A DNA stretch of 64,000 nt from Paracoccaceae bacterium (GTDB taxonomy: Bacteria > Pseudomonadota > Alphaproteobacteria > Rhodobacterales > Rhodobacteraceae). This document shows positions 16,557-25,253 of the stretch, piece by piece (position 1 is the stretch's first letter; each line of letters begins with the position of its first letter). The notes under the pieces are model-generated. The model was given only the letters and a program-made list of their open reading frames with translations. It searched no databases and was not told where the DNA came from. The position numbers were made by a program, and so were the translations under genes. The DNA is taken from NCBI GenBank assembly GCA_012270125.1, contig JAAXIY010000064.1:1-64000 (forward strand), read 5' to 3'.

Positions 16557-18202
16557 GGCTCAACTCCATAGATTTCGCGGGCTGCCTTTGGGCCGATTAA
16601 CCCTTCCCGAAGGTCGCGTCGGACGTCCTCGCGGCTTCGCTCTTTTGGTAGACCAAAGCCTGCACCGCCCGGGGTTTCAAAGACTAGTGTTTCTCCGGCT
16701 TTTACGCGGACCTCTCCTTTGCCTGGCAGATCGGCCCCGTCATTTCCGATGCGAATACGCCCCGCCGCCCCGTAGCCTCCGCCATACCGGCCGCGCGCTG
16801 GGTTCAAAACCCTTTCGACCGAAAGGAATAGCATGAAGTCCTCATCTTTCGAGGAGCGCATCTCGATATACTGCCCTAACCCACCGCGCTGTCGCCCAGC
16901 GCCGCCGCTGTCGGGTTTGAGCTCGCGCCGCGTAATCAGGACCGGTGCCACCGCTTCGGTGGGTTCCACCTGTGAACCCCAGACACCGGACGGGAACGCC
17001 GTAGCCGAAAGCCCGTCCAGACCGGGCCGCGCACCGGTGCCGCCGGAAAACACCAGTTCCAACGCGAATAGTTCATCCCCCCGCGACACCGCTTCAGGCA
17101 CATGGCGCAGAGGCAGGTCGTACATGCAGGAAGCGCCTTCGGCAGGAACCTTGTTGGGCAGAACTTGCGCAAGACAACCATAGACCAAATCGGGCGTCAT
17201 CTGCCCCAGCGTATGGCGCATGGCCACCGGCGCTGGGGGCTGAGCGTTCAGGATGCAATCTTTTGGACCGGTGACGTGGAAAGGGGCAAGCGAACCCGTA
17301 TTATTTGGAATATCCGGTCCTATGATACAGCGAAGAGCAAATACTGAATAGGCGGTGGCATAGTTCAAGGGCACATTGATGCCTTTGTTCGACAGACCCG
17401 AGGTGCCGTCGAAATCCAGCGTTATATTATCCTCGGCAATCGTCAGGGCAGCATGCAGGTCTATTTCCTGCTCATAGCCGTCGACTGTTAACACATTGTG
17501 CCATGTCCCCTTTGGCAGCTCTGCAATGGCTTCGACAGTGCCGAGATAGGAGGTGTTGATGATATACTCGGCCAAATCGTCTAGATGGGTGATGCCAAAT
17601 TCTTCCATCATACCCGCAAGCCGTTTTGCTCCGGTTTCGCAGCAGGCGATTAACGCATAGATATCGCCTTCATTAGCAATGGGTTCACGTGAGTTGGCCT
17701 TGATGATCTCCATCAGAAGCGTGTTCAGTGCACCCGCGTCCACCAGCTTACAGGGGGGGATTAGCAGACCTTCGTCATAGATATCTGCGCCTTCGGGGCC
17801 CATGCCCAACCCGCCTAGATCAACCAGATGGGAGGTGCAGGAGGTAAAGCCGACCACTTGATCCTTGTGAAATACCGGCATCATTATAAGGAAGTCGTTC
17901 AGATGGCCCGAGGCGATCCACGGATCTTTGGTCATGTAGATGTCGCCCGGTTTCATTTCTTGAAGCTTGAAGTGCCCACATAGAGTTTTCACCGCCTCGG
18001 CCATGGTGTTGATATGTCCAGGCGTGCCGGTCACGGCCTGCGCCAGCATCCGGCCCTGAAGGTCGAAAATACCTGCCGAGATATCCCCACACTCGCGCAC
18101 GATTGGGGAAAAGGCGGCGCGTATCAGCGCTTGACCCTGTTCCTCGACCACGGCCAGAAGCCGATTCCACATGACCTGTAATCGTGTGTCTGTCATTTTC
18201 AT
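16553..18202 (-). CDS. hyuB: Hydantoinase B/oxoprolinase family subunit
   Basis: 549 residues from ATG 18202, which overlaps the hyuA stop as ATGA and is preceded by a purine-rich GGGAGGGGGGAG. ATG 18196 (MTDTRL) is an alternative. The frame runs 63 codons further upstream inside hyuA, but that part is arginine-rich shadow sequence. The N-terminus (RLLAVVEEQGQALIRAAFSP), VRECGDISAGIFD and the C-terminal glycine-rich GRYGGGYGAAG segments are standard for HyuB. With HyuA it forms an ATP-dependent N-methylhydantoinase, 5-oxoprolinase or acetone-carboxylase-type complex. Ring opening of a hydantoin or lactam is the likely first step of this operon. The exact substrate cannot be read. Confidence 0.87.
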   Translation of the reverse strand: MKMTDTRLQVMWNRLLAVVEEQGQALIRAAFSPIVRECGDISAGIFDLQGRMLAQAVTGTPGHINTMAEAVKTLCGHFKLQEMKPGDIYMTKDPWIASGHLNDFLIMMPVFHKDQVVGFTSCTSHLVDLGGLGMGPEGADIYDEGLLIPPCKLVDAGALNTLLMEIIKANSREPIANEGDIYALIACCETGAKRLAGMMEEFGITHLDDLAEYIINTSYLGTVEAIAELPKGTWHNVLTVDGYEQEIDLHAALTIAEDNITLDFDGTSGLSNKGINVPLNYATAYSVFALRCIIGPDIPNNTGSLAPFHVTGPKDCILNAQPPAPVAMRHTLGQMTPDLVYGCLAQVLPNKVPAEGASCMYDLPLRHVPEAVSRGDELFALELVFSGGTGARPGLDGLSATAFPSGVWGSQVEPTEAVAPVLITRRELKPDSGGAGRQRGGLGQYIEMRSSKDEDFMLFLSVERVLNPARGRYGGGYGAAGRIRIGNDGADLPGKGEVRVKAGETLVFETPGGAGFGLPKERSREDVRRDLREGLIGPKAAREIYGVEP

Positions 18203-20298
18203 TCTCCCCCCTCCCAGTTGCGGTTGAGCCAGATATTGCCGCCACCATCCACATTGGCTGAGAAATCGGCGCTGACAAGGGTGGTGGTCTGCGGCTCGAT
18301 GATCAGGGCGGGGCCTGAAAGGTGATCGCCCGGGTGCAGCGAAGCCCGGTCGTGTACCTCTGCCTCGCGCCAAGCGCCGGTGACATCGCACAAAATGGAG
18401 CGGTACCTGTTGGGACTTGCTCGCTGTCTTGTGGAAGGTTCGGGATAGTGCTCAAGGGCGCGTGGTTCAGAGGAAACCTCAAGCGACCAGTTTAGAATTT
18501 CGATAGTCATGCCTGGCACTGCGCGGCTGAATTGGTGGCTGTATTCTCTCTCAAAGGTCCGCCGTAGCGCGGGGATGTCATCCTGCTCCAGCGCACGGTC
18601 TGGTAGCAATATTTCGATTTCGTGACCTTGCCCGTGATAGCGCATGAAAGCCTGCCTCCGCTGAGTTAGCGCGTCCTCGGGTGCACCTGCCCGTACAACT
18701 GAAATAGCCTCATCTCTCATCTCATCAAAAAAGGTGTTGAGCCCGTCGAGCTCAAGGTCCTCGAGCCGGGCATAGCGCGAGCGGATGATTTCGAACGAGA
18801 CCGGCGCGAACAGGAACCCCACCGCCGAACCGACCCCGGGATCGCGTGGGATCAGGATACGGTCGACTTGTGAGCGCCGCGCCACCCGGGTTGCGTGCAG
18901 AGGTCCATTGCCGCCAAAGGCGATCATCAGGCGCGCCCCCAGATCCTTACCAGATTCCACGGCATGCATCCGGCCCGCGTTTGCCATGTTCTCGTCTACG
19001 ATCTCGCTGATCCCACGCCCAGCCTGTGCCGCATCAAGCCCCAAAGTCTGTCCGACACCTTGTTCAAGCGCCACTTGCGCTGCCTCCATGTCAATCGCCA
19101 GCCGCCCCTCGGCAAAGCAGCCGGGCTCTATCAATCCTTGCATAACGTCGGCATCGGTCACGGTGGGCTCTGTGCCTCCCTTTGCAAAAGCTGCGGGTCC
19201 TGGTTCCGAGCCTGCGCTTTCCGGTCCGACCTGCAAACGGCCCAGCCGATCCACATGCGCGATGGAGCCGCCACCGGCACCGATCTCGATCATTTCGATC
19301 ACAGGGATGCGCACCGGCATGCCCGACCCCTTAATGAACCGTGCTGCCCGTGCGATTTCAAACTTGCGTGCGCTTTGCGGTCGAAAATGGTCGATCAGGC
19401 ACAGTTTTGCTGTGGTTCCGCCCATATCGAAACTGAGCACCTCACGCTCGCTGGTTTCGGCGGCGATGCGTGCAGCCAGAATAGCTCCACCGGCAGGGCC
19501 CGATTCTACCAGTCGGATTGGCAAACGTGCGGCGGTTTCCATCGTAGTCATGCCGCCACTAGCGGTCATCATCAAAATTGGGCAGGTCAGCCCCTCATCG
19601 TTGAAGCGGGCTTGAAAACCTGCCAGATAGCTGGCCATTTGTGGTTGGATATAAGCGTTGGCGATGGTGGTCGAAAGCCGGTCGAACTCGCGCGCCTCTG
19701 GGCTGACCTCATGCGATAGCGAAATCACTAGATCGGGCATCCGCGCTTGCAGAAGATCCCGGAGCCTAAGCTCATGCACTGGATTGGCATAGGCATGCAT
19801 CAGGCAGATCGCCACCGCCTCTGCACCGCTGGCCGTTAGTTCCTCAACCAGCCGGGCAAGCGATACCTCTTCAAGCGGTTCCAGTTCCCGCCCACGTGCA
19901 TCCATGCGCCCACCAATAGTAAAGGCGCTTGAGCGCGGTACGATCAGATCTGGTTTGACTAGGTTGATGTCATATTGGCTATAGCGCCGCTCATAGGCAA
20001 TTTCGAGGATGTCGCGAAACCCCTTAGTCGTGACGGTTGCTACAACGGCGCCCCGCCGCTCGATCAGCGCATTGGTGGCCAGCGTCGTTCCGTGGATGAA
20101 GCCGTCGATCTGCGACCATTCCACTCCAGCTTCGGCCAGCACCCGTCTTGCGCCATCAATAGCCCCATGCGCAGGGTTATTTGGGGTTGTAGGTGTCTTG
20201 GTGGTAGCTAGGATATGACTCTGCCGATTGACCAAAACCGTATCAGTGAAAGTTCCGCCGATATCGACAGCAAGGCGAAGTCTTTTTCTGATGCTCAT
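18199..20298 (-). CDS. hyuA: Hydantoinase A/5-oxoprolinase family ATPase subunit
   Basis: 699 residues, normal for HyuA. The ASKHA-type phosphate-binding motif LAVDIGGTFTDTVL lies at residues 8-21. A second nucleotide motif, LSFDMGGTTAKLCLID, is near the middle, followed by VESGPAGG-like and IGAGGGSIAH segments diagnostic of the family. It provides ATP-dependent activation of the amide for cleavage with HyuB. This is the first gene of the GC-rich operon; transcription should start in the AT-rich spacer just upstream (20299-20609). GC-rich codons differ sharply from the nitroreductase gene next door. Confidence 0.9.
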   Translation of the reverse strand: MSIRKRLRLAVDIGGTFTDTVLVNRQSHILATTKTPTTPNNPAHGAIDGARRVLAEAGVEWSQIDGFIHGTTLATNALIERRGAVVATVTTKGFRDILEIAYERRYSQYDINLVKPDLIVPRSSAFTIGGRMDARGRELEPLEEVSLARLVEELTASGAEAVAICLMHAYANPVHELRLRDLLQARMPDLVISLSHEVSPEAREFDRLSTTIANAYIQPQMASYLAGFQARFNDEGLTCPILMMTASGGMTTMETAARLPIRLVESGPAGGAILAARIAAETSEREVLSFDMGGTTAKLCLIDHFRPQSARKFEIARAARFIKGSGMPVRIPVIEMIEIGAGGGSIAHVDRLGRLQVGPESAGSEPGPAAFAKGGTEPTVTDADVMQGLIEPGCFAEGRLAIDMEAAQVALEQGVGQTLGLDAAQAGRGISEIVDENMANAGRMHAVESGKDLGARLMIAFGGNGPLHATRVARRSQVDRILIPRDPGVGSAVGFLFAPVSFEIIRSRYARLEDLELDGLNTFFDEMRDEAISVVRAGAPEDALTQRRQAFMRYHGQGHEIEILLPDRALEQDDIPALRRTFEREYSHQFSRAVPGMTIEILNWSLEVSSEPRALEHYPEPSTRQRASPNRYRSILCDVTGAWREAEVHDRASLHPGDHLSGPALIIEPQTTTLVSADFSANVDGGGNIWLNRNWEGGE

Positions 20299-20609
20299 GG
20301 GAAATCAACCAAAATGAGAAGAGGTGATGCAAATCCGAATACTCGGAACGAATAGTGCCTAAACGGCTAAAAATTCTTTTTAAATTATACGACGAGATCG
20401 CATCCAGTCGCTCGGCGCCCTAAATTTATCCTTAAACCTTGAACTTGCATTCTGCCGCTCTCGTTCTCCATGCTATCAAAAATGTTAAGTGAGCTGTTGG
20501 TCGGTTGTCAATAAAAATACACTGTTTTGAAAATGAGCTGCACACCAGGTACAGCTAACTCTTAATCAGTGGGTCACAGGTTCAAATCCTATAAGGCTTA
20601 TAATTTAAG
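20299..20609. other. Intergenic spacer, island upstream edge
   Basis: These 311 bases separate the hyuA start from the end of the nitroreductase gene. They contain the composition switch from GC-rich to AT-rich, presumably the promoter of the island operon, and tRNA-like sequence near the right end. I see no open reading frame worth calling and no strong terminator. Confidence 0.6.
20536..20600 (+). pseudogene. Degenerate tRNA-Lys(CTT)-like remnant
   Basis: The segment matches the 3' half of a tRNA-Lys: anticodon loop CTCTTAA with anticodon CTT, variable region GGGTC and a T-arm reading ACAGGTTCAAATCCTAT. Each stem is damaged: an A-C mismatch in the anticodon stem, a C-A mismatch in the T stem, no clean D stem, and no acceptor partner for AAGGCTT; CCA is absent. 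It is therefore not a working tRNA. Partial tRNA copies at an island edge are typical of tyrosine-recombinase integration, which fits the adjacent GC-rich block. Confidence 0.65.
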
Positions 20610-21182
20610 TCACTCCCAGGTAACAATTTCTGCCAGATTTGGGCGAGGTCTCTCAGCTGGAGTTACTGTTTCTGTTCCAAAATAAATGATCCCTGCAACA
20701 CGTTCATTTGTATCAAGACCGAAAGTTTCTGATACAAAATTTCTGTCATGAGATAACCAACCAGTGAGCCAGTTTGCACCCCAACCTGCTGCAAGTCCAG
20801 CATTGACAAGGCTAAGGCACACAGCGCCAGCAGAATATGTTTGCTCAATCTCAGGTATCTTTTCAGAAGGCTTTTGTACCTCGATAACAAGAACGCCTAA
20901 TTCGCCATCTTCAAATTGCTTTAAGGCTTTTGCCGTGACCGCCTCTTCGCAGTTAATTGACTCACAGTACTTTTTTGCGGCACTAGCAATTTTTTCTAAT
21001 GTAGGCTTTTCCAGAATTTTAAGCCTCCATGGCTCCAATTTACCATGATCAGGGACGCGAGTTCCTGCTTCTAAGATTTCGATTAGTTGATCTCTTGATG
21101 GAGCCGGTTTGGTTAAGGTTTTGGCAGGTCTAGATCGGCGGGTGCGTAAAAAATCTAAAGCTGCTTCGTTTCTTAAAGTCAT
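20610..21182 (-). CDS. Nitroreductase family protein
   Basis: 190 residues, close to the YdjA-like nitroreductases. FMN-binding features are RTRRSRPAKTL near the N-terminus, AGTRVPDHGKLEPWRLKIL (FMN and NADH contact loop) around 38-56, and GWGANWLTGW near residue 134; the C-terminal YFGTETVTPAERPRPNL closes the FMN site. The enzyme would use NAD(P)H to reduce nitro compounds, quinones or an unknown physiological substrate in the cytoplasm. Composition is AT-rich, so it belongs to the host side of the island border. Confidence 0.88.
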   Translation of the reverse strand: MTLRNEAALDFLRTRRSRPAKTLTKPAPSRDQLIEILEAGTRVPDHGKLEPWRLKILEKPTLEKIASAAKKYCESINCEEAVTAKALKQFEDGELGVLVIEVQKPSEKIPEIEQTYSAGAVCLSLVNAGLAAGWGANWLTGWLSHDRNFVSETFGLDTNERVAGIIYFGTETVTPAERPRPNLAEIVTWE

Positions 21183-21239
21183 TTAATGTTTCCAGAAAAT
21201 TTTGCTGAGGTCGATTTTAACAACAATTTATGTTTGATC

Positions 21240-22208
21240 TCAAGATGCCAGCTCATTCGTAATTCTTACCAGTTCTGATGATATACCAGGTTCCGACATA
21301 GCATGTCCTGCTTGAGGTACTAATTTAATTTTGGCTTTTGGCCATGTCTCAAATAATTTAAATGCACTTGTTGGGGGACAAATCATATCAAATCGTCCTT
21401 GCACAATGTGACCGGGAATGTCTGCTATCTTATCCATGTTTTTCAAAATGGCATCTTTGTCTTCTAAAAAGCCATTGTTTATAAAGTAGTGATTTTCAAG
21501 ACGAGCAAAGGTTCGTGCATAGTCTGCAGGTGCGCGGGCAGATATGCCGTCAGAAGCAATTGAGGCAAGGGCATTTTCCCATGCTGACCAATGCTGACCA
21601 AATTCCATTTCTTGTCTGATATTACCTGAAAAAAGACGTGTGTTATATGCCTTTATAAGGTCTGATTGTTCATCTGTGGGAATTGGATCTTTAAATTTTT
21701 TCCAAAGATCAGGCCAAAAAAGACCAGCGCCCCCGCCGTAGAACCAGTCTAATTCTGGTTTTGTCATTAAAAAAACACCACGGAGTAGGAGGTTATTAAC
21801 TCGTTTGGGAAACTTTTGAGCATATAGGAGCGCTAAAGTGGCTCCCCAACTTCCTCCAAATACAATCCAATCAGTAACATCAAAATTGTCTCTGATCATT
21901 TCTATATCATTCACAAGATGCCAGGTTGTATTGTTTTTGATTGAAGCTTGTGGTTTAGAGCGTCCACATCCACGTTGATCAAAGAGAATGATATGATATT
22001 TGCTTGGGTCGAAATACCTTCTCATTACAGGGCTACATCCACCCCCAGGTCCACCATGCAAAACAATTACAGGTTTCCCATTTGGATTGCCGCATCTTTC
22101 CACGTAAATTTCATGGCCATCGCCAGTATCCAACATCACACTTTCGAAGGGATCGATTGATGGGAATAGAAATTGTGCTGCGCGTTTTTGACCAGAGAAT
22201 TTATCCAT
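21240..22208 (-). CDS. pip: Proline iminopeptidase
   Basis: 322 residues from ATG 22208, the usual length. An upstream extension of the frame to 22361 overlaps the ubiG region and is not used. The alpha/beta-hydrolase features of peptidase family S33 are clear: [10 protein letters not shown] oxyanion loop, DQRGCGRS, the nucleophile elbow [10 protein letters not shown], and QAGHAM with the catalytic histidine near the C-terminus. It removes N-terminal proline from peptides in the cytoplasm. It is divergent from ubiG with only 49 bp between starts. Confidence 0.93.
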   Translation of the reverse strand: MDKFSGQKRAAQFLFPSIDPFESVMLDTGDGHEIYVERCGNPNGKPVIVLHGGPGGGCSPVMRRYFDPSKYHIILFDQRGCGRSKPQASIKNNTTWHLVNDIEMIRDNFDVTDWIVFGGSWGATLALLYAQKFPKRVNNLLLRGVFLMTKPELDWFYGGGAGLFWPDLWKKFKDPIPTDEQSDLIKAYNTRLFSGNIRQEMEFGQHWSAWENALASIASDGISARAPADYARTFARLENHYFINNGFLEDKDAILKNMDKIADIPGHIVQGRFDMICPPTSAFKLFETWPKAKIKLVPQAGHAMSEPGISSELVRITNELAS

Positions 22209-22257
22209 ATTTAGACTATATGGTATTTTACTACCAAATGACCAGACGGAGTGTCCG

Positions 22258-23010
22258 ATGAAAGCTGCTATCGATACAATAGATCCCAAAGAAGTTGCCA
22301 AGTTTGAAGCCATGGCTGATGAGTGGTGGGATCCTAATGGTAAATTCAAACCCCTGCACATGCTTAATCCATGTAGGCTTGATTATATCATAAGTCAGAT
22401 AGCTTTAGAATTTGATCGGGATCTAAAAAGCAAGAAGCCTTTTAAAGGCCTTGAGATATTAGATATTGGTTGTGGGGGAGGGCTCCTTTGTGAGCCCATG
22501 GCTCGCTTGGGTGCTAATGTTGTAGGAGTTGATGCTGCTGCGCGCAATATACCAGTAGCTGAAGCGCATGCAAAGCGGTCTAATCTTTCAATTGATTACA
22601 GAGTTGGGACGGCAGAAGAGTTGGTTGAGAGTGGCAAGAAATTTGACGTCGTTCTTAACATGGAGGTTGTTGAACATGTTGCTGACCCGCTTTCTTATTT
22701 AACAGCCTGTAGGCAACTTTTGGTAAAAGGTGGATTAATGGTTTGTTCCACAATTAATCGAAACCCTAAAAGTTTTGCTATGGCGATAGTTGGTGCTGAA
22801 TATGTAATGCGTTGGCTTCCAAAAGGAACTCATGAATGGTCGAAATTCATCAAACCTAATGAGCTTTATCAATTAATCTCTGAATCTGGCCTCACGCCTG
22901 TTGATAAAAAAGGGTTTGTTTTTAATCCTATAAAATGGTCTTGGTCTTTATCTGATAGAGACCTTAGCGTAAATTATGTAACTGCTAGTGTTAATAACAG
23001 CGAAAATTAA
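22258..23010 (+). CDS. ubiG: Ubiquinone biosynthesis O-methyltransferase
   Basis: 250 residues. The SAM-binding motif I is [10 protein letters not shown], followed by VVGVDAA and a [11 protein letters not shown] motif typical of UbiG. The N-terminal [19 protein letters not shown] is a family hallmark. It performs the two O-methylations in ubiquinone synthesis at the membrane surface. The bc1 complex encoded a few kilobases away uses the product. It ends 12 bp before the convergent petR stop. Confidence 0.95.
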   Translation: MKAAIDTIDPKEVAKFEAMADEWWDPNGKFKPLHMLNPCRLDYIISQIALEFDRDLKSKKPFKGLEILDIGCGGGLLCEPMARLGANVVGVDAAARNIPVAEAHAKRSNLSIDYRVGTAEELVESGKKFDVVLNMEVVEHVADPLSYLTACRQLLVKGGLMVCSTINRNPKSFAMAIVGAEYVMRWLPKGTHEWSKFIKPNELYQLISESGLTPVDKKGFVFNPIKWSWSLSDRDLSVNYVTASVNNSEN

Positions 23011-23022
23011 TTGGTTTTTCAC

Positions 23023-23718
23023 TTAATCAAAAAGAAGCATATAACCGGCACCTCTGACGGTTTGTAGGTATCTTGGTTGCCCAGGGTTTACTTCTATTTT
23101 TCTCCGTAATCTTGTTATTTGAACATCAATTGCTCGATCTTGTGCTGAGCTGACGTCCCTTCCTAAAGATGTGACTAAGTCGACACGTGATATAGGTTCA
23201 CCTAAAGCTGAGGTGAAAATTTTCATAAGTTGGCTTTCAGTTGTCGTCAAACGTATTTGGTTTTCGCCTTCCCAAAGTTCGTTGCGTGCAACATCATATT
23301 TCAAATGGCCTAAACTCAAAGTCTTTGGCATCATCTGATCTTCTTTTAAATCTGGCATTCTGCGTAAGATTGCATTTATGCGCAGTAATAACTCTTTGGG
23401 CTCAAAGGGCTTTGGAAGATAATCATCCGCACCAGCCTCTAGACCTTTGATCCTATCTTCTGTTTCCCCACGCGCTGTTAGCAACAAAATTGGTGTATTA
23501 TTTTGCAAAGTCCGAAGCTCGGCAGTAAATGAAATACCGTCTTGCCCAGGCATCATTACGTCGAGGATAATTAAATCAAATTCTATTGCAGACAAAAGAG
23601 TGCGAGCTTGTTCGGCATCTTCAGCAGTCGATACTAAATAATCGCTTTGGACAAGGAATTGCTGCAAAAGAGAACGTATCCGTTCATCATCATCCACAAT
23701 TAAAAGGTGTGGATCCAT
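23023..23718 (-). CDS. petR: Response regulator PetR (OmpR/PhoB type)
   Basis: 231 residues: receiver domain with acidic pocket D9-D11, phosphoacceptor D53 in LDVMMPG and K103 in LPKPF, then a winged-helix DNA-binding domain from about 130. In Rhodobacter, petR and petP form an operon upstream of the bc1 genes and are needed for expression of the complex; the same pairing occurs here, one base apart, with petABC 2 kb away. No partner sensor kinase is adjacent. Assignment rests on family plus this conserved neighbourhood. Confidence 0.9.
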   Translation of the reverse strand: MDPHLLIVDDDERIRSLLQQFLVQSDYLVSTAEDAEQARTLLSAIEFDLIILDVMMPGQDGISFTAELRTLQNNTPILLLTARGETEDRIKGLEAGADDYLPKPFEPKELLLRINAILRRMPDLKEDQMMPKTLSLGHLKYDVARNELWEGENQIRLTTTESQLMKIFTSALGEPISRVDLVTSLGRDVSSAQDRAIDVQITRLRRKIEVNPGQPRYLQTVRGAGYMLLFD

Positions 23719-23719
23719 G

Positions 23720-24223
23720 TTAATGACCCTCTTCTCTTAACTTTGAGTAAATTCTATTTAATTCAGGGTCCATCATAGCTTCTAAAACAGTTTTGAAGCC
23801 AGAAACAGCGTTAGGCCCGGCATTTTTAAAAGCTTTTCTCATTCGATTACTTTGGGCTGCGGATAAACGTTCTTGTAATTGAAGTCCTTGACTGGTTAGG
23901 TAGAGGTGTCTTTCTCTTTTGTCTTGGACGCCAATTTTCACTTCAACAAGTGTATCATTCACTAAAGTTCGCAGAACTCTATTCAATGACTGTTTTGTCA
24001 CTCCCAATATGTTCAATAAGTTGTTCACAGTTGTCCCTGGTGATCCGTTTATAAAATGTATTGCACGATGATGGGCTCGCCCATATCCGTATTCTTCTAA
24101 AATTCTATCTGGGTCAGCAGTAAAGCCTCGATATGCAAAAAACATGGCTTCAATACCTTGCCTTAATTGATTGTCAGTGAGGTACAGAAGTGACTCGCCA
24201 GTGATGTTACTTGAGTTGCTCAT
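23720..24223 (-). CDS. petP: MarR family regulator PetP
   Basis: 167 residues with a MarR winged-helix core: GSPGTTVNNLLNILGVTKQ as recognition helix region (about 59-77) and KIGVQDKRERHLYLTS as wing (about 95-110). It starts upstream of petR, whose ATG lies just after the petP stop. In Rhodobacter, PetP is required with PetR for bc1 expression. A perfect inverted repeat 25 bp upstream of its start is a likely self-binding site. The ligand, if any, is unknown. Confidence 0.88.
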   Translation of the reverse strand: MSNSSNITGESLLYLTDNQLRQGIEAMFFAYRGFTADPDRILEEYGYGRAHHRAIHFINGSPGTTVNNLLNILGVTKQSLNRVLRTLVNDTLVEVKIGVQDKRERHLYLTSQGLQLQERLSAAQSNRMRKAFKNAGPNAVSGFKTVLEAMMDPELNRIYSKLREEGH

Positions 24224-24247
24224 TTCGTTTCTCCAAAGTCACTTTAT

Positions 24248-24264
24248 AATAAGTCAGTCTTATT
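24248..24264. promoter_or_regulatory. Candidate PetP (MarR-type) operator
   Basis: Perfect inverted repeat AATAAG (24248-24253), spacer TCAGT, CTTATT (24259-24264). The 17-bp length and position between the divergent petP and ilvE starts fit a MarR-family operator. A TTGACA-like element at 24263-24268 overlaps its edge, pointing toward ilvE. The binding protein is inferred. Confidence 0.5.
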
Positions 24265-24374
24265 GACATTGTAAGTATCAAATGCTAGCCAATCTGACAT
24301 TTTGCGAAATTTTATGTCCGTTTCGGTCTTAATTTTGTAATATTTGAAAACTGTGTGTGTTGAAAGGATGTACT

Positions 24375-25244
24375 ATGTCAGGCGGCTATGATGATCGAGA
24401 TGGCAAAATTTGGTTTGATGGAAACTTTGTCGATTGGCGAGATGCCAACGTTCACGTACTGACCCATGCTATGCATTATGCAAGCTCTGTGTTTGAGGGC
24501 GAACGCGCGTATAATGGTAAAATTTTTAAAAGTGTGGAACATTCGGAAAGATTTAAGAAGTCAGCCAATTTGATTGATTTCGAAATTCCATACACTGTTG
24601 AAGAAATAGAAAATGCAAAATATCAGGCACTAGAAAAAAATGGCCTCTCAGATGCTTATGTTAGAGCTTTTGCTTGGCGCGGTGCAGGTGAGGATATGGG
24701 TGTGGCATCGTCACGAAACCCGGTTAGGGTTGCTGTGGCAGTTTGGTCGTGGGGAAATTACTACGGCGACGCAAAATTTAAAGGGGCCAAACTAGACATA
24801 GCAAAGTGGAGAAGACCAGATCCAGCAACGGCGCCATCACAAGCAAAAGCTGCTGGTCTTTATATGATTGCGACGATGTCCAAACATGCAGCTGAGGACA
24901 AAGGCTGTTCAGATGCTATGATGTTTGATTATCGTGGCTATGTTGCAGAGGCAACAGGAGCAAATATGTTTTTCGTAAAAGACGGTGAAGTTCACACCCC
25001 TAAACCGGACGCTTTTTTAAATGGAATTACTCGTCAAACGGTGATTGATCTTTTGAAAAAGAAAGGCATCTCAGTAATTGAAAGGCATATAATGCCTGAT
25101 GAATTGGAAGGTTTTGAGCAATGTTGGCTTACAGGAACTGCAGCCGAGGTAACACCTGTTGGTCAAATTGGTGATTATACTTTTGAAGTAGGAGCGCTGA
25201 CCAAAGAGATATCTGAAAGTTATGATAAATTGGTTAGATCGTGA
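24375..25244 (+). CDS. ilvE: Branched-chain amino acid aminotransferase
   Basis: 289 residues from ATG 24375, preceded by GAAAGGA. It is a fold-type IV PLP enzyme: the catalytic lysine is K158 in SQAKAAGLY, and the phosphate-binding EATGANMFFV and GITRQTVI stretches follow. It transfers the amino group between glutamate and the oxo acids of leucine, isoleucine and valine. Its place between petPR and petABC is a conserved chromosomal neighbourhood rather than a functional link. A threonine deaminase (ilvA) is also in the window at 43.2 kb. Confidence 0.92.
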   Translation: MSGGYDDRDGKIWFDGNFVDWRDANVHVLTHAMHYASSVFEGERAYNGKIFKSVEHSERFKKSANLIDFEIPYTVEEIENAKYQALEKNGLSDAYVRAFAWRGAGEDMGVASSRNPVRVAVAVWSWGNYYGDAKFKGAKLDIAKWRRPDPATAPSQAKAAGLYMIATMSKHAAEDKGCSDAMMFDYRGYVAEATGANMFFVKDGEVHTPKPDAFLNGITRQTVIDLLKKKGISVIERHIMPDELEGFEQCWLTGTAAEVTPVGQIGDYTFEVGALTKEISESYDKLVRS

Positions 25245-25253
25245 GAGTTACTT

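Larger units (their letters stand above)
12430..20600. other. GC-rich genomic island (hydantoinase/MmgE catabolic operon)
   Basis: From about 12.44 to 20.3 kb the DNA is visibly GC-rich with G/C-ending codons, while everything on both sides is AT-rich. Six minus-strand genes fill it almost without gaps, with overlaps of 4-8 bp. No integrase or transposase is inside. The upstream edge carries tRNA-Lys-like sequence at about 20536-20600. Composition, operon compactness and tRNA remnant together argue for horizontal acquisition from a high-GC relative. Confidence 0.8.

Noticed and set aside
18203-18391. N-terminal extension of the HyuB frame
   Set aside because: The 63 extra residues are arginine- and proline-rich shadow sequence inside hyuA; the ATGA overlap and ribosome-binding site support the start at 18202.
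18785-19719. Long plus-strand open frames opposite hyuA (over 270 codons)
   Set aside because: GC-rich genes commonly leave long antisense frames. The products are low-complexity (Ser/Pro/Arg-rich), without a family match, and hyuA on the other strand is unmistakable.
20536-20600. A functional tRNA gene
   Set aside because: Stems are mismatched, the acceptor stem has no partner and the D arm is disrupted, so I treat it as a remnant only.
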